Below, one piece after another: positions 53,139 through 63,007 of a stretch of DNA of 64,000 nucleotides. The position numbers and the translations under genes were made by a program. The first letter of the stretch is position 1. Each line of letters opens with the position of its first letter. This DNA is from Anaerophaga thermohalophila DSM 12881 (lineage in GTDB: Bacteria > Bacteroidota > Bacteroidia > Bacteroidales > Marinilabiliaceae): assembly GCF_000191885.1 (NCBI RefSeq), contig NZ_AEWI01000007.1:1-64000 (forward strand). The letters are read 5' to 3'. The notes below the pieces were generated by a model. The model was not told the DNA's origin and did no database searches. It saw only the letters and a program-made list of their open reading frames with translations.

Positions 53139-53169
53139 TATATTTGTATAATACGTCAGAAGTATTATA
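53139..53169 (+). promoter_or_regulatory. Promoter and dyad operator of the D-lactate dehydrogenase-like gene
   Basis: TATATTTG at 53139-53146 matches the Bacteroidota -7 element. Immediately after it, at the expected start site, lies a perfect 8-bp inverted repeat, TATAATAC (53147-53154) and GTATTATA (53162-53169), with a 7-nt spacer. The position suits a repressor site; a GntR-type lactate regulator would be a natural candidate, but none is encoded here. No clear -33 TTG is seen. Confidence 0.5.
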
Positions 53170-53203
53170 TCTTTGAATATTGAATGTTATTCAATTTATA
53201 AAA

Positions 53204-56035
53204 ATGGAATACAGAAAAAACATCACTCAAGAATTCAAAAAGGACATAAAAAAGATATTACCGCAGTCCCGCATTTATACCGATCCTCTTTACACGCTTA
53301 CCAAAGGTACCGATGCCGGGTTTTACCGCCTGGTGCCCCAAATGGTTTTGCGGGTAGAGACAGAGAATGAGATGAGAGAGGTTTTAAAGGTTTGTCATCG
53401 GCATAAGACGCCGGTTACATTCAAAGCCGGAGGGACAAGCCTTAGCGGCCAGACCATAACCGATTCTGTCCTGATTGAAACAGGTGCGGGTTTCTCGGAT
53501 TTTAGTATATCGGGAGACGGAGAGCTGGCGACCTTTCAAAGTGGAATTACAGGAGGATTGGCCAATGTACGTTTGGCCCCCTATGGCCGTAAGTTAGGCC
53601 CCAGTCCTGCCTCTGTCAATTCAGCACGTATTGGAGGCATCGTCTCCAATAATGCCAGTGGTTCCAGCTACGGGATACGGCATAATAGTTACAATACCAT
53701 TGAGGGAATGCGTATGATTCTCAGCGATGGCACTGTGCTCGATACGCGTGACGAAGCCTCAAGGGAGGCATTTCGCCAAAGCCACTCCGAAATGGTCGGA
53801 CAACTTTCCGGTCTGGCCGGGCAGGTTAAGGAATCTGAAAGGGTAAGAACTAAAATCAACCACAAATTTGAGCTGAAAAATACCTGCGGATACGGGGTTA
53901 ATTCACTGGTCGATTTTGAGGATCCTGTTGATATTCTTCAGCACCTGATGGTGGGTTCTGAGGGAACGTTGGGGTTCATTTCAGAGGTCACTTTCCGGAC
54001 TGTAACAGATTATCGGCTTAAGGCCACATCTATGGCTTTCTTTCATGACATAAAATCGGCCTGCGATGCTATTATTCCGTTGCGCGAGTGCGACGTGAGT
54101 GCGGCCGAACTGATGGACCGCAATGCTCTTCGTTCCGTTGAGAATAAGCCTGGAATGCCACCCGTGTTAAAAGAGTTGGACAATGATGTGGTAGCATTAT
54201 TAATCGAAACATCTGCGGACGATGACAAGACACTGACGGCCAGGACAGAAGCCATTGAGTTCGCTCTTGCCGGATTCAATACGGTTTACCCGGTCGTTTT
54301 TACAACAAATTCTGATGAGTATAACCGGCTTTGGCGTGTGCGAAAAGGTTTGTTTACCTCTGCCGCTGCTTCCCGTCCTAAAGGAACGGCCTGTATTATA
54401 GAGGATATCGCTTTCAGGGCAGAGGTGCTGGGCGATGCACTGGTTGAACTCAAAAAATTACTTGAGGCCTATAGCTACGACGGGTATGTGATTTGGGGGC
54501 ATTTGCTGGATGGTAATATCCATTTTGTTATAATGCCCGATTTTAATGATTCCTCAGGGCTTGATAAATACCGCAGGTTTATGGACGATCTCGTTCAACT
54601 TGTGATTGATCGGTTTGACGGCAGCCTGAAAGCCGAGCATGGCACCGGTCGCAACATGGCTCCGTTTGTCCGAAAAGAGTGGGGAGCCGAAATTTATGAT
54701 GTCATGAAAAGGATCAAAGATATTGTTGATCCTTTACATTTGCTTAATCCAGGTGTTATTATAAACGATGATCCACAGGTTCATCTGAAAAACCTGAAAC
54801 CATTGCCGGTTGCGCACGATCTTATTGATTCCTGCATTGAATGCGGGTTCTGTGAGATTAATTGTCCCTCGCGCGACATTACGCTCACACCACGCCAGCG
54901 CATTGTTGCTTACAGAGAGATGTATCGCCTTTCTGCAAAAGGGAACGATGTTAAACGATTGACGCAGTTAAAGCAAGCGTACAATTACCATGGCGAAGCA
55001 ACCTGCGCTACCGACGGACTGTGCGAGCTCGCCTGCCCGGTTGATATAAATACCGGCAAACTCATTAAGGATTTGCGTTTCAATATGCATTCGCCAGCAG
55101 GTAACAAAGTAGCATGGTGGGTAGCAAGAAATATGGTTTTCGTTACAAAGGGTGCACGGATTGCCTTGAATGTTGTAGCATTCATGCACAGGTTGGCAGG
55201 CACAAAGACCATGTCAGCCTTATCAACACTTTTATTTAAGGCTACAGGCGGTCGCATTCCTCTTTGGAATCCCCGAATGCCTCATGGCGGACCCCCGGAG
55301 AAAAGTTATGTCAGCAACCAGATGGATGATCAGCGTGATACTGTTGTCTATTTTCCAACCTGCATCAATCGCACGATGGGGAAATCTGCCGATTACGGCA
55401 GGGAAATGACAGTGGTAGAAAAAACAAGGTCGTTGCTCGAAAAAGCAGGTTTCAGAGTTGTTTTTCCCGAGGGATTAAAAAATTTATGTTGCGGCATGGC
55501 CTTCGACAGCAAGGGATTTAAAGAACAGGGGATGCGTAAGGCTCGGGAGTTGGACCAGGCGCTTCAAAAGGCTTCGCTCAACGGAAAATATCCTGTCTAT
55601 TGTGACATGAGTCCCTGCCTGCTGAGGATGAGAGAAACACTCTCTTCTAATCTCAAATTATATGAACCTGTGGAATTTATTTTGGAATATTTCCCCGGCA
55701 GGCTTCAGTTTAATCCGGTCGATCGCAGGGTTACCATTCATACCACCTGTAGCAGCACCAAAATGGAATTGGGCGATAAGTTCAGGCAGCTGGCCGAAAT
55801 GTGCGCCGCCGAAGTGATTGTTCCCGATGAGGTAGGCTGTTGCGGCTGGGCCGGCGATCGCGGGTTTACTCATCCCGAACTGAATGCATCGGCCCTGAAA
55901 CCTTTAAAGAGGCAGCTCCCCGAAGATGTCCGTGAGGGTTACAGCACCAGTCGTACCTGCGAGATAGGCCTCTCCCTTCACAGCGGTATTACCTACAAAT
56001 CTATCGTTTATCTGGTGGATGAGGCAACCGTTTAA
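53204..56035 (+). CDS. FAD/4Fe-4S D-lactate dehydrogenase-like oxidoreductase
   Basis: A 943-aa protein from ATG 53204 (an in-frame upstream ATG at 53180 would lie close to the start site). Domains in order: FAD_binding_4 (about 30-240, TFKAGGTSLSGQTI, PSPASVNSARIGGIVSNNASG), FAD-oxidase C-terminal (about 260-530, HLLDGNIHFVIMPDF, EHGTGRN), two 4Fe-4S clusters (CIECGFCEINCPSR; CATDGLCELACPVD) and paired CCG heterodisulfide-reductase-type motifs (NLCCGMAFDSKG, GCCGWAGDRG). This is the layout of quinone-linked D-lactate (or glycolate-type) dehydrogenases. D-lactate is exactly the by-product of MurQ, so the enzyme would let the cell respire it. It is membrane-associated rather than exported. The terminator at 56130 closes the gene. 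Confidence 0.9.
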   Translation: MEYRKNITQEFKKDIKKILPQSRIYTDPLYTLTKGTDAGFYRLVPQMVLRVETENEMREVLKVCHRHKTPVTFKAGGTSLSGQTITDSVLIETGAGFSDFSISGDGELATFQSGITGGLANVRLAPYGRKLGPSPASVNSARIGGIVSNNASGSSYGIRHNSYNTIEGMRMILSDGTVLDTRDEASREAFRQSHSEMVGQLSGLAGQVKESERVRTKINHKFELKNTCGYGVNSLVDFEDPVDILQHLMVGSEGTLGFISEVTFRTVTDYRLKATSMAFFHDIKSACDAIIPLRECDVSAAELMDRNALRSVENKPGMPPVLKELDNDVVALLIETSADDDKTLTARTEAIEFALAGFNTVYPVVFTTNSDEYNRLWRVRKGLFTSAAASRPKGTACIIEDIAFRAEVLGDALVELKKLLEAYSYDGYVIWGHLLDGNIHFVIMPDFNDSSGLDKYRRFMDDLVQLVIDRFDGSLKAEHGTGRNMAPFVRKEWGAEIYDVMKRIKDIVDPLHLLNPGVIINDDPQVHLKNLKPLPVAHDLIDSCIECGFCEINCPSRDITLTPRQRIVAYREMYRLSAKGNDVKRLTQLKQAYNYHGEATCATDGLCELACPVDINTGKLIKDLRFNMHSPAGNKVAWWVARNMVFVTKGARIALNVVAFMHRLAGTKTMSALSTLLFKATGGRIPLWNPRMPHGGPPEKSYVSNQMDDQRDTVVYFPTCINRTMGKSADYGREMTVVEKTRSLLEKAGFRVVFPEGLKNLCCGMAFDSKGFKEQGMRKARELDQALQKASLNGKYPVYCDMSPCLLRMRETLSSNLKLYEPVEFILEYFPGRLQFNPVDRRVTIHTTCSSTKMELGDKFRQLAEMCAAEVIVPDEVGCCGWAGDRGFTHPELNASALKPLKRQLPEDVREGYSTSRTCEIGLSLHSGITYKSIVYLVDEATV

Positions 56036-56129
56036 ATACACTTTTCCGGCCATCAAAAATTTTAGATAAAAAAATTTAAAAATAAATCCCTAAGAATTAA
56101 AAAATTTAATTTTAACAATAAAACTAAAG

Positions 56130-56167
56130 AAACCTGACTTGCATTTTTTTAAGCAGGTCGGGTTTTT
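56130..56167 (+). terminator. Rho-independent terminator after the dehydrogenase gene
   Basis: Stem AAACCTGACTTGC / GCAGGTCGGGTTT (with G-U pairs), loop ATTTTTTTAA, followed by TTTTT. The remaining gap to 56516 has only AT-rich leader and the next promoter. Confidence 0.8.
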
Positions 56168-56354
56168 GTTTATAAATATTGTATTCATTGTTTTCTGCCG
56201 GGTTATCTGCTCCTGTTGGTTTGTTGAAATTTCGACAGTGTATATTCAGGTTCATCAAGAAAAAACGAAAATCATTGTATCTTGTGAGATTTTTTATGCT
56301 TGACAGGGCATTATCAGTTGTTTTAAAATATCCATGTAAAAAAACTTTAAAAAA

Positions 56355-56386
56355 ATTTGTTATTAAAAATTTTTAGAAATAGATTT
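56355..56386 (+). promoter_or_regulatory. Predicted promoter of second SusC gene
   Basis: TTTG at 56355-56358, 20 nt, then TAGATTTG at 56379-56386, a good Bacteroidota -33/-7 match. The leader would be about 125 nt, room for post-transcriptional control, but no palindrome like those at the salvage genes is seen. Confidence 0.55.
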
Positions 56387-56516
56387 GCATTAAGAAAATA
56401 AAATAATAAACAAGTCAATGAATTTTTGAAATATGGTAACCAACATTTTTAATGGATCAAACATTTCAATATTCTTTAATCAGTTTTGTTGAACAGCACA
56501 ATTAAAAAATTTTATC

Positions 56517-59500
56517 ATGAAAAAGCTGTATTTGTATTGTTGTTTTTTAATGCTCTTTTCTTTGCTTGGTGCTCAGGGGCTGGCAGGCCAGCATCAGGTT
56601 TCGGGAAAGGTAGTTGACACAAAAAATGAACCGTTAATAGGTGTCAACATTGTCGAAAAAGGTACCTCGAACGGGGTAATTACTGATATTGATGGTAATT
56701 ACTCAATCGAAGTAACAGATGGAAATGCCGTACTGGTATTCTCCTTCATTGGATTTGATAATAAAGAGATTCCTGTCAATGGTCAACGTTCCATCAACGT
56801 TACGCTTGAAGAATCGTTGGCAGAACTAGACGAAGTGGTTGTAGTCGGGTATGGAACACAGAAAAAAGCAAGTGTTACCGGTGCTGTATCACAAATAGAC
56901 GGAGAGATGCTACTTAAAGCTCCCGTTGGTAATATTACAAGTAAACTGGGTGGTGTTGTTCCCGGCGTTATCTCTCTGCAACAATCCGGTCAGCCCGGGG
57001 CAGATGCTGCCAGTTTGCTGGTACGTGGATCATCTGCCAAATATATTGTTGACGGAATTGAAAGGGATTTTTCTGAAATAGACCCCAATGAAATTGAATC
57101 TGTTTCTGTGTTAAAAGATGCTTCTTCAGCCGCGATTTACGGGATGGACGCCAATGCTGTTATTATTGTAACAACAAAAAGAGGTCAGGAAGGGGATTCA
57201 CAAATTACATTTAATGCGGGATATGGTATTAGTGAAAATACTCAAATGCTGGATTTACTGAACGGCCCTGAATATGCTTACTGGTATAATAAAGCCCGCG
57301 AAATGGATGGTGACCAGCCGGTATTTTCGTCGGAGCATGTTGAAATGATGCAAAATGATGACCCGACGGATGGATGGGGAAATACCAACTGGTATGATAA
57401 AACTTTTGATATTGGTACCAATAGGAATTTCAATGTCAATGCATCCGGAGGAAATGAAAACATTAAGTATTTTACGTCACTGGGATATTTCGACCAGGAA
57501 GGTAATGTCAGCGGATTTAATTTCGACCGGATTAATTTACGTTCCAATATCGATGCCGTGATTGCCGAGAATCTTGATCTGCGGTTTGACATTTCGGCAC
57601 GTGTTGAAGACAGAAAGCGCCCTGGTTTTTCTGCTAATCCGGGTGATTGGAACAATATACCACAACAGGCCATCCGGGCACATCCATATGCTGTTGAGGA
57701 AATTGAAGGTGTTCCTGTGTCTACGCGTACAGCAAGCTCTTATGTTAATCCGATTGCAGCTTCTGAAAAAAGTGGGTATAATAAGGTAAAAACCAATATC
57801 ATTCAAACGAATCTTTCGTTGAATTATCACATGCCGTTTATTCGGGGATTACAAGCTAAGTTTCTCGTGGCTTATGACATGTCAAATCAAACATCAAAAT
57901 CTTTCTCTACGCCATATTATACTTATGTCGCAAATCTTCCAACAACTCCTGAGGGAGACATCAATTATTCCTATACATACGATCCCAGGGGTGAAACTGC
58001 AAGTCTGGCAGAAGGATCATCAAAGTATACCCATCTGACTACCAATACCAGTCTGAAGTACGATAATCAATTTGGAAAACATAATATCTCTGCTCTTGCT
58101 CTGTTAGAAACAATCGAAAGAGAAGGAGATAATTTTGGGGCTTATGGTTATGGTTTCGATATTCTTGAATTGGATGAGCTCGATTTTGCCACACTGCAAG
58201 AGAAAACCGATGTCTCCGGTGGCAGCTATAAACAAAGAGAAGTTGGAATTGTAGGCAGGCTTAATTATGATTATGCTTCCAAATATCTTGCAGAACTTTC
58301 ATTCCGATACGACGGAAGCTATGTATTTGGCGGTATGAACGACCGTTGGGGTGCTTTCCCCGCTGCTTCATTAGGCTGGAGAATTTCTGAGGAAAGCTGG
58401 TTTGATAACCTTAATTTTATTAATAATCTAAAGCTCAGAGGTGGTATAGGTTTGACCGGTACAACAGAAATTCCTCCTTACTATTACCTGAACACTCTCT
58501 CGTTTCTTAACAATCCGGCTGTAGTTATTGGCGGAGAGCCTAAAAATGGTTTGATAACTTCCCGTCCGGCCAACAAAAACCTGACATGGGCGAAGTCTTT
58601 GCAATATAATGCAGGTTTTGATGCTATTTTCTGGAAAGGCAAGTTAGGCGTTGAGTTTGATGTTTTCTATAAATATATTTATGATATGCTCAGCTCTGTA
58701 GATGCTACTTACCCTCCATCATTTGGAGGTTATGTTCCGGGATATGCAAACAATAATGAGCAGGACCATAAAGGTTTTGAATTTAATTTATTCCATCGAA
58801 ACAGGTTGGGTGACTTTTCATATAACATTAACGTGAACGGAACCTATACCAAGAGAAGATGGTTGAGGTATGGAGATTCGCCAAACACGCCTGACTGGCT
58901 TAAACTTACAGGAAAAGAAGTTGGTTCACAGGTTGGCTTTATTGCTGAAGGTTTGTTCCAAAGTCAGGAAGAGATCAATAATTCTCCTTTGATTCCGGGG
59001 AAAGACGTTCGGGTCGGTGATATTAAATACAAGGACCGCAACGGCGATGGAGTCATTACTTACGAGCAGGATCGCGGATACATCGGGAAATCAGCCTATC
59101 CCAAGTTTATCGGAGGATTTTCTTTTTCCGGGGAATGGCGAAACTTTGATGCTTCATTTCTTTTCCAGGGTGCTCTTGGTCGTGATGTAGCCCTTACCGG
59201 CGTCTATCCAAGTGGTATAATGGACAATACTTCAATGACAAAGCCATTCTATCATGGAGGAAATTCGCCAAAATATCTGATTGAAAACTCTTGGAGGGAA
59301 GACAATCCGGGTGGAGAATTCCCAAGGCTGGCCGTTGTGCCTGCTAGTACCAATAATGGGTATTCCTCATCGTTCTGGTATCGCAATGGTGATTATCTGA
59401 GACTTAAGAATTTGCAAATTGGATATACGTTGCCTCAAAGATGGATTGCATCTTTAGGAATGAGTACTTTAAGAATTTATGCTGAGGGTCAGAACCTTTT

Positions 59501-59612
59501 AACTTTTAGTGGATTGAAAAAGTATAACATCGACCCTGAACAGCCGGGTGTATCTAATGGATACTATCCTCAACAGCGAATTTATTCAATGGGTGTTAAA
59601 CTGACATTTTAA
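56517..59612 (+). CDS. SusC/RagA-type TonB-dependent outer-membrane transporter (second locus)
   Basis: A 1031-aa importer. The signal peptide ends near residue 24. A carboxypeptidase-regulatory-like domain (about 27-110, VSGKVVDTKNEPLIGVNIVEK), plug (about 115-225, LDEVVVVGYGTQKKASVTGA, VSVLKDASSAAIYGMDANAVIIV) and barrel ending RIYSMGVKLTF follow. It belongs to the common VVVGYGTQKK group, clearly different from the first-locus SusC, so the two loci probably take different ligands. SusD follows almost at once. The locus continues with a DUF5018 protein and a glycosidase. Family secure; ligand unknown, cell-wall glycan suggested only by neighbours. Confidence 0.96.
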   Translation: MKKLYLYCCFLMLFSLLGAQGLAGQHQVSGKVVDTKNEPLIGVNIVEKGTSNGVITDIDGNYSIEVTDGNAVLVFSFIGFDNKEIPVNGQRSINVTLEESLAELDEVVVVGYGTQKKASVTGAVSQIDGEMLLKAPVGNITSKLGGVVPGVISLQQSGQPGADAASLLVRGSSAKYIVDGIERDFSEIDPNEIESVSVLKDASSAAIYGMDANAVIIVTTKRGQEGDSQITFNAGYGISENTQMLDLLNGPEYAYWYNKAREMDGDQPVFSSEHVEMMQNDDPTDGWGNTNWYDKTFDIGTNRNFNVNASGGNENIKYFTSLGYFDQEGNVSGFNFDRINLRSNIDAVIAENLDLRFDISARVEDRKRPGFSANPGDWNNIPQQAIRAHPYAVEEIEGVPVSTRTASSYVNPIAASEKSGYNKVKTNIIQTNLSLNYHMPFIRGLQAKFLVAYDMSNQTSKSFSTPYYTYVANLPTTPEGDINYSYTYDPRGETASLAEGSSKYTHLTTNTSLKYDNQFGKHNISALALLETIEREGDNFGAYGYGFDILELDELDFATLQEKTDVSGGSYKQREVGIVGRLNYDYASKYLAELSFRYDGSYVFGGMNDRWGAFPAASLGWRISEESWFDNLNFINNLKLRGGIGLTGTTEIPPYYYLNTLSFLNNPAVVIGGEPKNGLITSRPANKNLTWAKSLQYNAGFDAIFWKGKLGVEFDVFYKYIYDMLSSVDATYPPSFGGYVPGYANNNEQDHKGFEFNLFHRNRLGDFSYNINVNGTYTKRRWLRYGDSPNTPDWLKLTGKEVGSQVGFIAEGLFQSQEEINNSPLIPGKDVRVGDIKYKDRNGDGVITYEQDRGYIGKSAYPKFIGGFSFSGEWRNFDASFLFQGALGRDVALTGVYPSGIMDNTSMTKPFYHGGNSPKYLIENSWREDNPGGEFPRLAVVPASTNNGYSSSFWYRNGDYLRLKNLQIGYTLPQRWIASLGMSTLRIYAEGQNLLTFSGLKKYNIDPEQPGVSNGYYPQQRIYSMGVKLTF

Positions 59613-59623
59613 TTTTGAGCACT

Positions 59624-61252
59624 ATGAAAATTATTTATAATATAGCCTTTATTCTGGGTGTTATTGGTTTTGCAGGTTGTGATGATTACCTGGACACAAC
59701 CCCGACAGACAGGATCTCCGATGAAGTGGTGTGGGCAAATAAAGATAATGTTAACCTTTATGTCAATGCATTTTATCCTTACCTCGACCGTTATGGAAAT
59801 TTTGGAACTTCACAATTTAATGGGAGTCTGACCGAAGGGATGACCGAAACGTTGAAGTATGGTTCTTATGTTCCCGGAAGTAAAGCGGGCGATGCGAATC
59901 TGTATGTTTTTGATCCGGAGATGATCTCTCCATCAGGAAATCTGCTGGATACATGGGGAGAAACCTATGAGAGAATCAGGCGTGTTAATGAATTTCTGGT
60001 TGGTTTAGAGCAATATTCTGAGCTTGATGAGGAAACCAATAATCTTTTTGAAGGGCAGGCACGTTTTTTTCGTGCATTTCTTTATTTCCAGCTTGCTAAG
60101 CGACATGGCGGGGTTATTCTTTACACGGATATGAATCTTCAAAAGGATAAAGACCGTTCAACAGCTGAAGAAACCTGGAATCTTATCGAGAAAGACCTTG
60201 ATTTCGCTGCTTCGGTTTTGCCCGTTCAATGGAATGATGCCACAAGTGAACGTGTAACCAAAGGTGCTGCTTATGCTTTCAAATCGAGGGCAATGTTATA
60301 TGCAGAACGTTGGGAATCTGCAAAAAATGCAGCCGATTCGGTGTTGGCATTGGGAGTTTATAGTTTAACCGACGAGTATGAAGATGCCTGGAAGGGCGGT
60401 AATTCTGAGTCTATTCTTGAGTATAATTATTTGCTTACCGGGCCCAATCACACTTTTGATAAAGCTTATGCCACTTATGGTGAGATTGAAAATCAAGGGG
60501 GAAGCGGAACACCTACCCAGGAAATGGTTGAAGCTTATGAGAAAGCCGACGGCACTCAGGTAGACTGGTCGCCCTGGCATGTTGAAGGTGGAACTACTAC
60601 ACCTCCTCCTTATGATGAGTTGGAACCGCGTTTTCATGCTACAGTTATATATAATGGTTCTGACTGGATGGGAAAAACCATGGAAAATTCAGTGGATGGC
60701 ACCAATGGGAGGTACATGGGATACAGAGAAGATACCTACACAAAAGGACGTACAGTTACTGGTTACTATCTTCGCAAATACCGTGATGAAGAACATACCG
60801 ATCTGGTTACATACAACAGCACCCATCCATGGGTCGAATTACGACTGGCCGAGGTATACCTGAATCGTGCCGAAGCCCATTACAATTTAGGAAATAGCGG
60901 AAAAGCTCTGGATGATCTGAACAAGGTCAGAGAAAGGGTTGGTCTTCCTGACAAAACAGGACTGACTGGCGATGAGCTTTTTGAGGCCATCCGTCACGAA
61001 AGGAAAATTGAACTCGCCTACGAAGGACATCTTTACTGGGATATGCGTCGTTGGCGACTGGCTCATACAGAATACAACGGTTACAGGGTACATGGAATGA
61101 AAATTTCCCAATCTGCTGGAGGTTTTCTCTATGAATATGTTGACTGTGATCTTAAGGATCGTAAATTCCTTGAGAAGACTTATGTTCTGCCCGTTCCTTA
61201 TAGTGAGCTGGCAAACAATTCAGCAATAGAACAATATGACGAATGGAAATAA
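59624..61252 (+). CDS. SusD/RagB-type outer-membrane lipoprotein (second locus)
   Basis: A 542-aa glycan-binding lipoprotein from ATG 59624; an in-frame TTG at 59615 is less likely. Signal MKIIYNIAFILGVIGFAGC, Cys19, then DDYLDTTPTDRISDEVVWAN, the classic SusD start. RagB/SusD core motifs ARFFRAFLYFQLAKRHGG, LRLAEVYLNRAEAHYNLG and FEAIRHERKIELAYEGHLYWDMRRW are all present. It lies 11 nt after the SusC stop and forms the SusCD complex with it. The stop overlaps an alternative start of the next gene, so the operon is tight. Confidence 0.95.
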   Translation: MKIIYNIAFILGVIGFAGCDDYLDTTPTDRISDEVVWANKDNVNLYVNAFYPYLDRYGNFGTSQFNGSLTEGMTETLKYGSYVPGSKAGDANLYVFDPEMISPSGNLLDTWGETYERIRRVNEFLVGLEQYSELDEETNNLFEGQARFFRAFLYFQLAKRHGGVILYTDMNLQKDKDRSTAEETWNLIEKDLDFAASVLPVQWNDATSERVTKGAAYAFKSRAMLYAERWESAKNAADSVLALGVYSLTDEYEDAWKGGNSESILEYNYLLTGPNHTFDKAYATYGEIENQGGSGTPTQEMVEAYEKADGTQVDWSPWHVEGGTTTPPPYDELEPRFHATVIYNGSDWMGKTMENSVDGTNGRYMGYREDTYTKGRTVTGYYLRKYRDEEHTDLVTYNSTHPWVELRLAEVYLNRAEAHYNLGNSGKALDDLNKVRERVGLPDKTGLTGDELFEAIRHERKIELAYEGHLYWDMRRWRLAHTEYNGYRVHGMKISQSAGGFLYEYVDCDLKDRKFLEKTYVLPVPYSELANNSAIEQYDEWK

Positions 61253-61263
61253 AGCGGAAAACT

Positions 61264-62937
61264 ATGAAAAGAAATATAATTTTTGCAATAGCTTTATTAC
61301 TCACCTTTATTGGTGGGTGTAAAGAACCGGATGAGTTGTTGCCCTCAGTCTCAAGAGAGGGAATAAACAGCATTACAGCAACTTTTCCCGATGGTACAGG
61401 TGAGTTCACCGGAACCATTGTAGAAGGAACCAATGAGATCGTGATCCCCATTCCCTACTATTTTCCCGTGAGTAGTAACAACAGGGTTACCGAGGAAATG
61501 ATTTCAAATATGAGGGTTCGGGCCAACCTTGATGATAACGTTACCGTTTCTCCTCCGCTTCTGTATATGGATTTGTCCAAGGACAATGTTATTACGGTGA
61601 ATGATCAGCTTGGGGAAGAACACAAATACATTGTTCGGGGTGAAATACGGAAAAGTTCGGAATGCCGGATCAAAGAATTCAGTTTACCGGAACTTGGTCT
61701 GACAGGAGTTATTAATGAATCTAAAAAAACAATTTCGCTGGTGGCTATTGGTGAACTTGAACCTGCTCTTGCCGATGTCACATTATCGTATCATGCTACA
61801 ATTTCTCCGGATCCCCGCGAAGAGGCCCTTGACTATAACGAAGAGGTGGAACTGACTGTCACGGCTCATGACGGAGTGACCCGGAATGTATATACAGTGA
61901 AAAAAGAAGTTCCCGAAAAACTTCCCTATGGAATTCGTTCTGGAAGTGCAAAGCTTATGTTTGCTAAGCAATTGAAGGCTGACGTGGGAATTACTGTTGA
62001 CCATCTGACAGGCGGTATGGCCGTAACAGACGAATACGTTGTTCTTAACACAAGAAACCAGAATAGTATTTATCTGGATGCAAAGAGCGGCGAGAAAGTT
62101 GGAGAAATAGAACTTGGTTCTGCAAAAGGGAATTTAACAAACTTTTATAGCACTGCCGATCGTGCTGGAAATATTTTGATCTGCAACCTTGCTCCCAATG
62201 ATGGGGCATTCAGAATATGGAAAGTAGCTTCAGTCTCAGATACCCCCGAGTTGATGATAGAATGGGATGGTGGTGTTGCCGTAGGCCGGAAAATGTCTGT
62301 TCAGGGTGATATTAACGGAGATGCAATTATTACTGCGCCAATTCTTGACTATGGTCAGCAATTTGCCCGTTGGACGATTTCCGGAGGCGTTTTAGCATCC
62401 CAGACACCTGAAATTGTAACCATGAGTGGTCTTGAAAAAGGTTGGACGACCAATGTTGATATTGTCCACACTTCAGGTTCTGACGTTAACAGCGACTATT
62501 TTGTGGCTTCTTATTCCGACAACACCTTTGCCTGGGTAGACGGAAGCACCAACGAAGTAAGCAGCAAACTGGAGTCGATTAGTGTGAATTATATTCAGAA
62601 TGCTGTTGATTTTGTTGAGTTCAATAATGCTCAATATACTACTGTCAACTGGGTAAACAGTTTTACCTGGGGTGCAGCAGATATGGTTTGGTTGTTGGAT
62701 GTTAGTTCCGAAGCCAATTTTACCGGCAATCTTGCATCCGGAACCTGTCCTGCTGTTGTGTGGGAAACACCTCTGAATACTTATGGGCCCAACGCCATTT
62801 CTGGAGGCGTTGCTAATGCCAACGGAACCGGAGATGTTGCCCTTAAAGTGTCGGACGATGGTTTCTATCTCTACCTCTATTTCATGTTTACCAATGGTTA
62901 TGTGGTTGGATACCAGTTCGATTGTATTGATATGTAA
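61264..62937 (+). CDS. DUF5018-type surface lipoprotein with propeller C-terminus
   Basis: Start chosen at ATG 61264, giving MKRNIIFAIALLLTFIGGC with Cys19 in a lipobox; an upstream in-frame ATG at 61243 overlaps the SusD stop but adds a charged tail. 557 aa. The N-terminal part (about 35-220) has DUF5018-like Ig repeats (ITATFPDGTGEFTGTIVEGT, IKEFSLPELGLTGVINES). The C-terminal part (about 240-555) is a propeller-like region (AGNILICNLAPNDGAFRIW) similar to the T9SS protein at 45.5 kb. In comparable loci such proteins are surface glycan-binding subunits. It follows SusD by 11 nt. Confidence 0.82.
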   Translation: MKRNIIFAIALLLTFIGGCKEPDELLPSVSREGINSITATFPDGTGEFTGTIVEGTNEIVIPIPYYFPVSSNNRVTEEMISNMRVRANLDDNVTVSPPLLYMDLSKDNVITVNDQLGEEHKYIVRGEIRKSSECRIKEFSLPELGLTGVINESKKTISLVAIGELEPALADVTLSYHATISPDPREEALDYNEEVELTVTAHDGVTRNVYTVKKEVPEKLPYGIRSGSAKLMFAKQLKADVGITVDHLTGGMAVTDEYVVLNTRNQNSIYLDAKSGEKVGEIELGSAKGNLTNFYSTADRAGNILICNLAPNDGAFRIWKVASVSDTPELMIEWDGGVAVGRKMSVQGDINGDAIITAPILDYGQQFARWTISGGVLASQTPEIVTMSGLEKGWTTNVDIVHTSGSDVNSDYFVASYSDNTFAWVDGSTNEVSSKLESISVNYIQNAVDFVEFNNAQYTTVNWVNSFTWGAADMVWLLDVSSEANFTGNLASGTCPAVVWETPLNTYGPNAISGGVANANGTGDVALKVSDDGFYLYLYFMFTNGYVVGYQFDCIDM

Positions 62938-62949
62938 AAATTAAATAAG

Positions 62950-62987
62950 GCGATATTGATATCCGGTATTTCGGATGTCAATATCGC
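62950..62987 (+). terminator. Strong hairpin between DUF5018 and glycosidase genes
   Basis: Stem GCGATATTGATATCCG / CGGATGTCAATATCGC with one G-U pair and loop GTATTT. It lacks a downstream T run, so it may damp expression of the enzyme gene or protect the upstream messenger 3' end rather than terminate. Confidence 0.5.
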
Positions 62988-63007
62988 TGTTACTTCAATT
63001 ATTGGAA

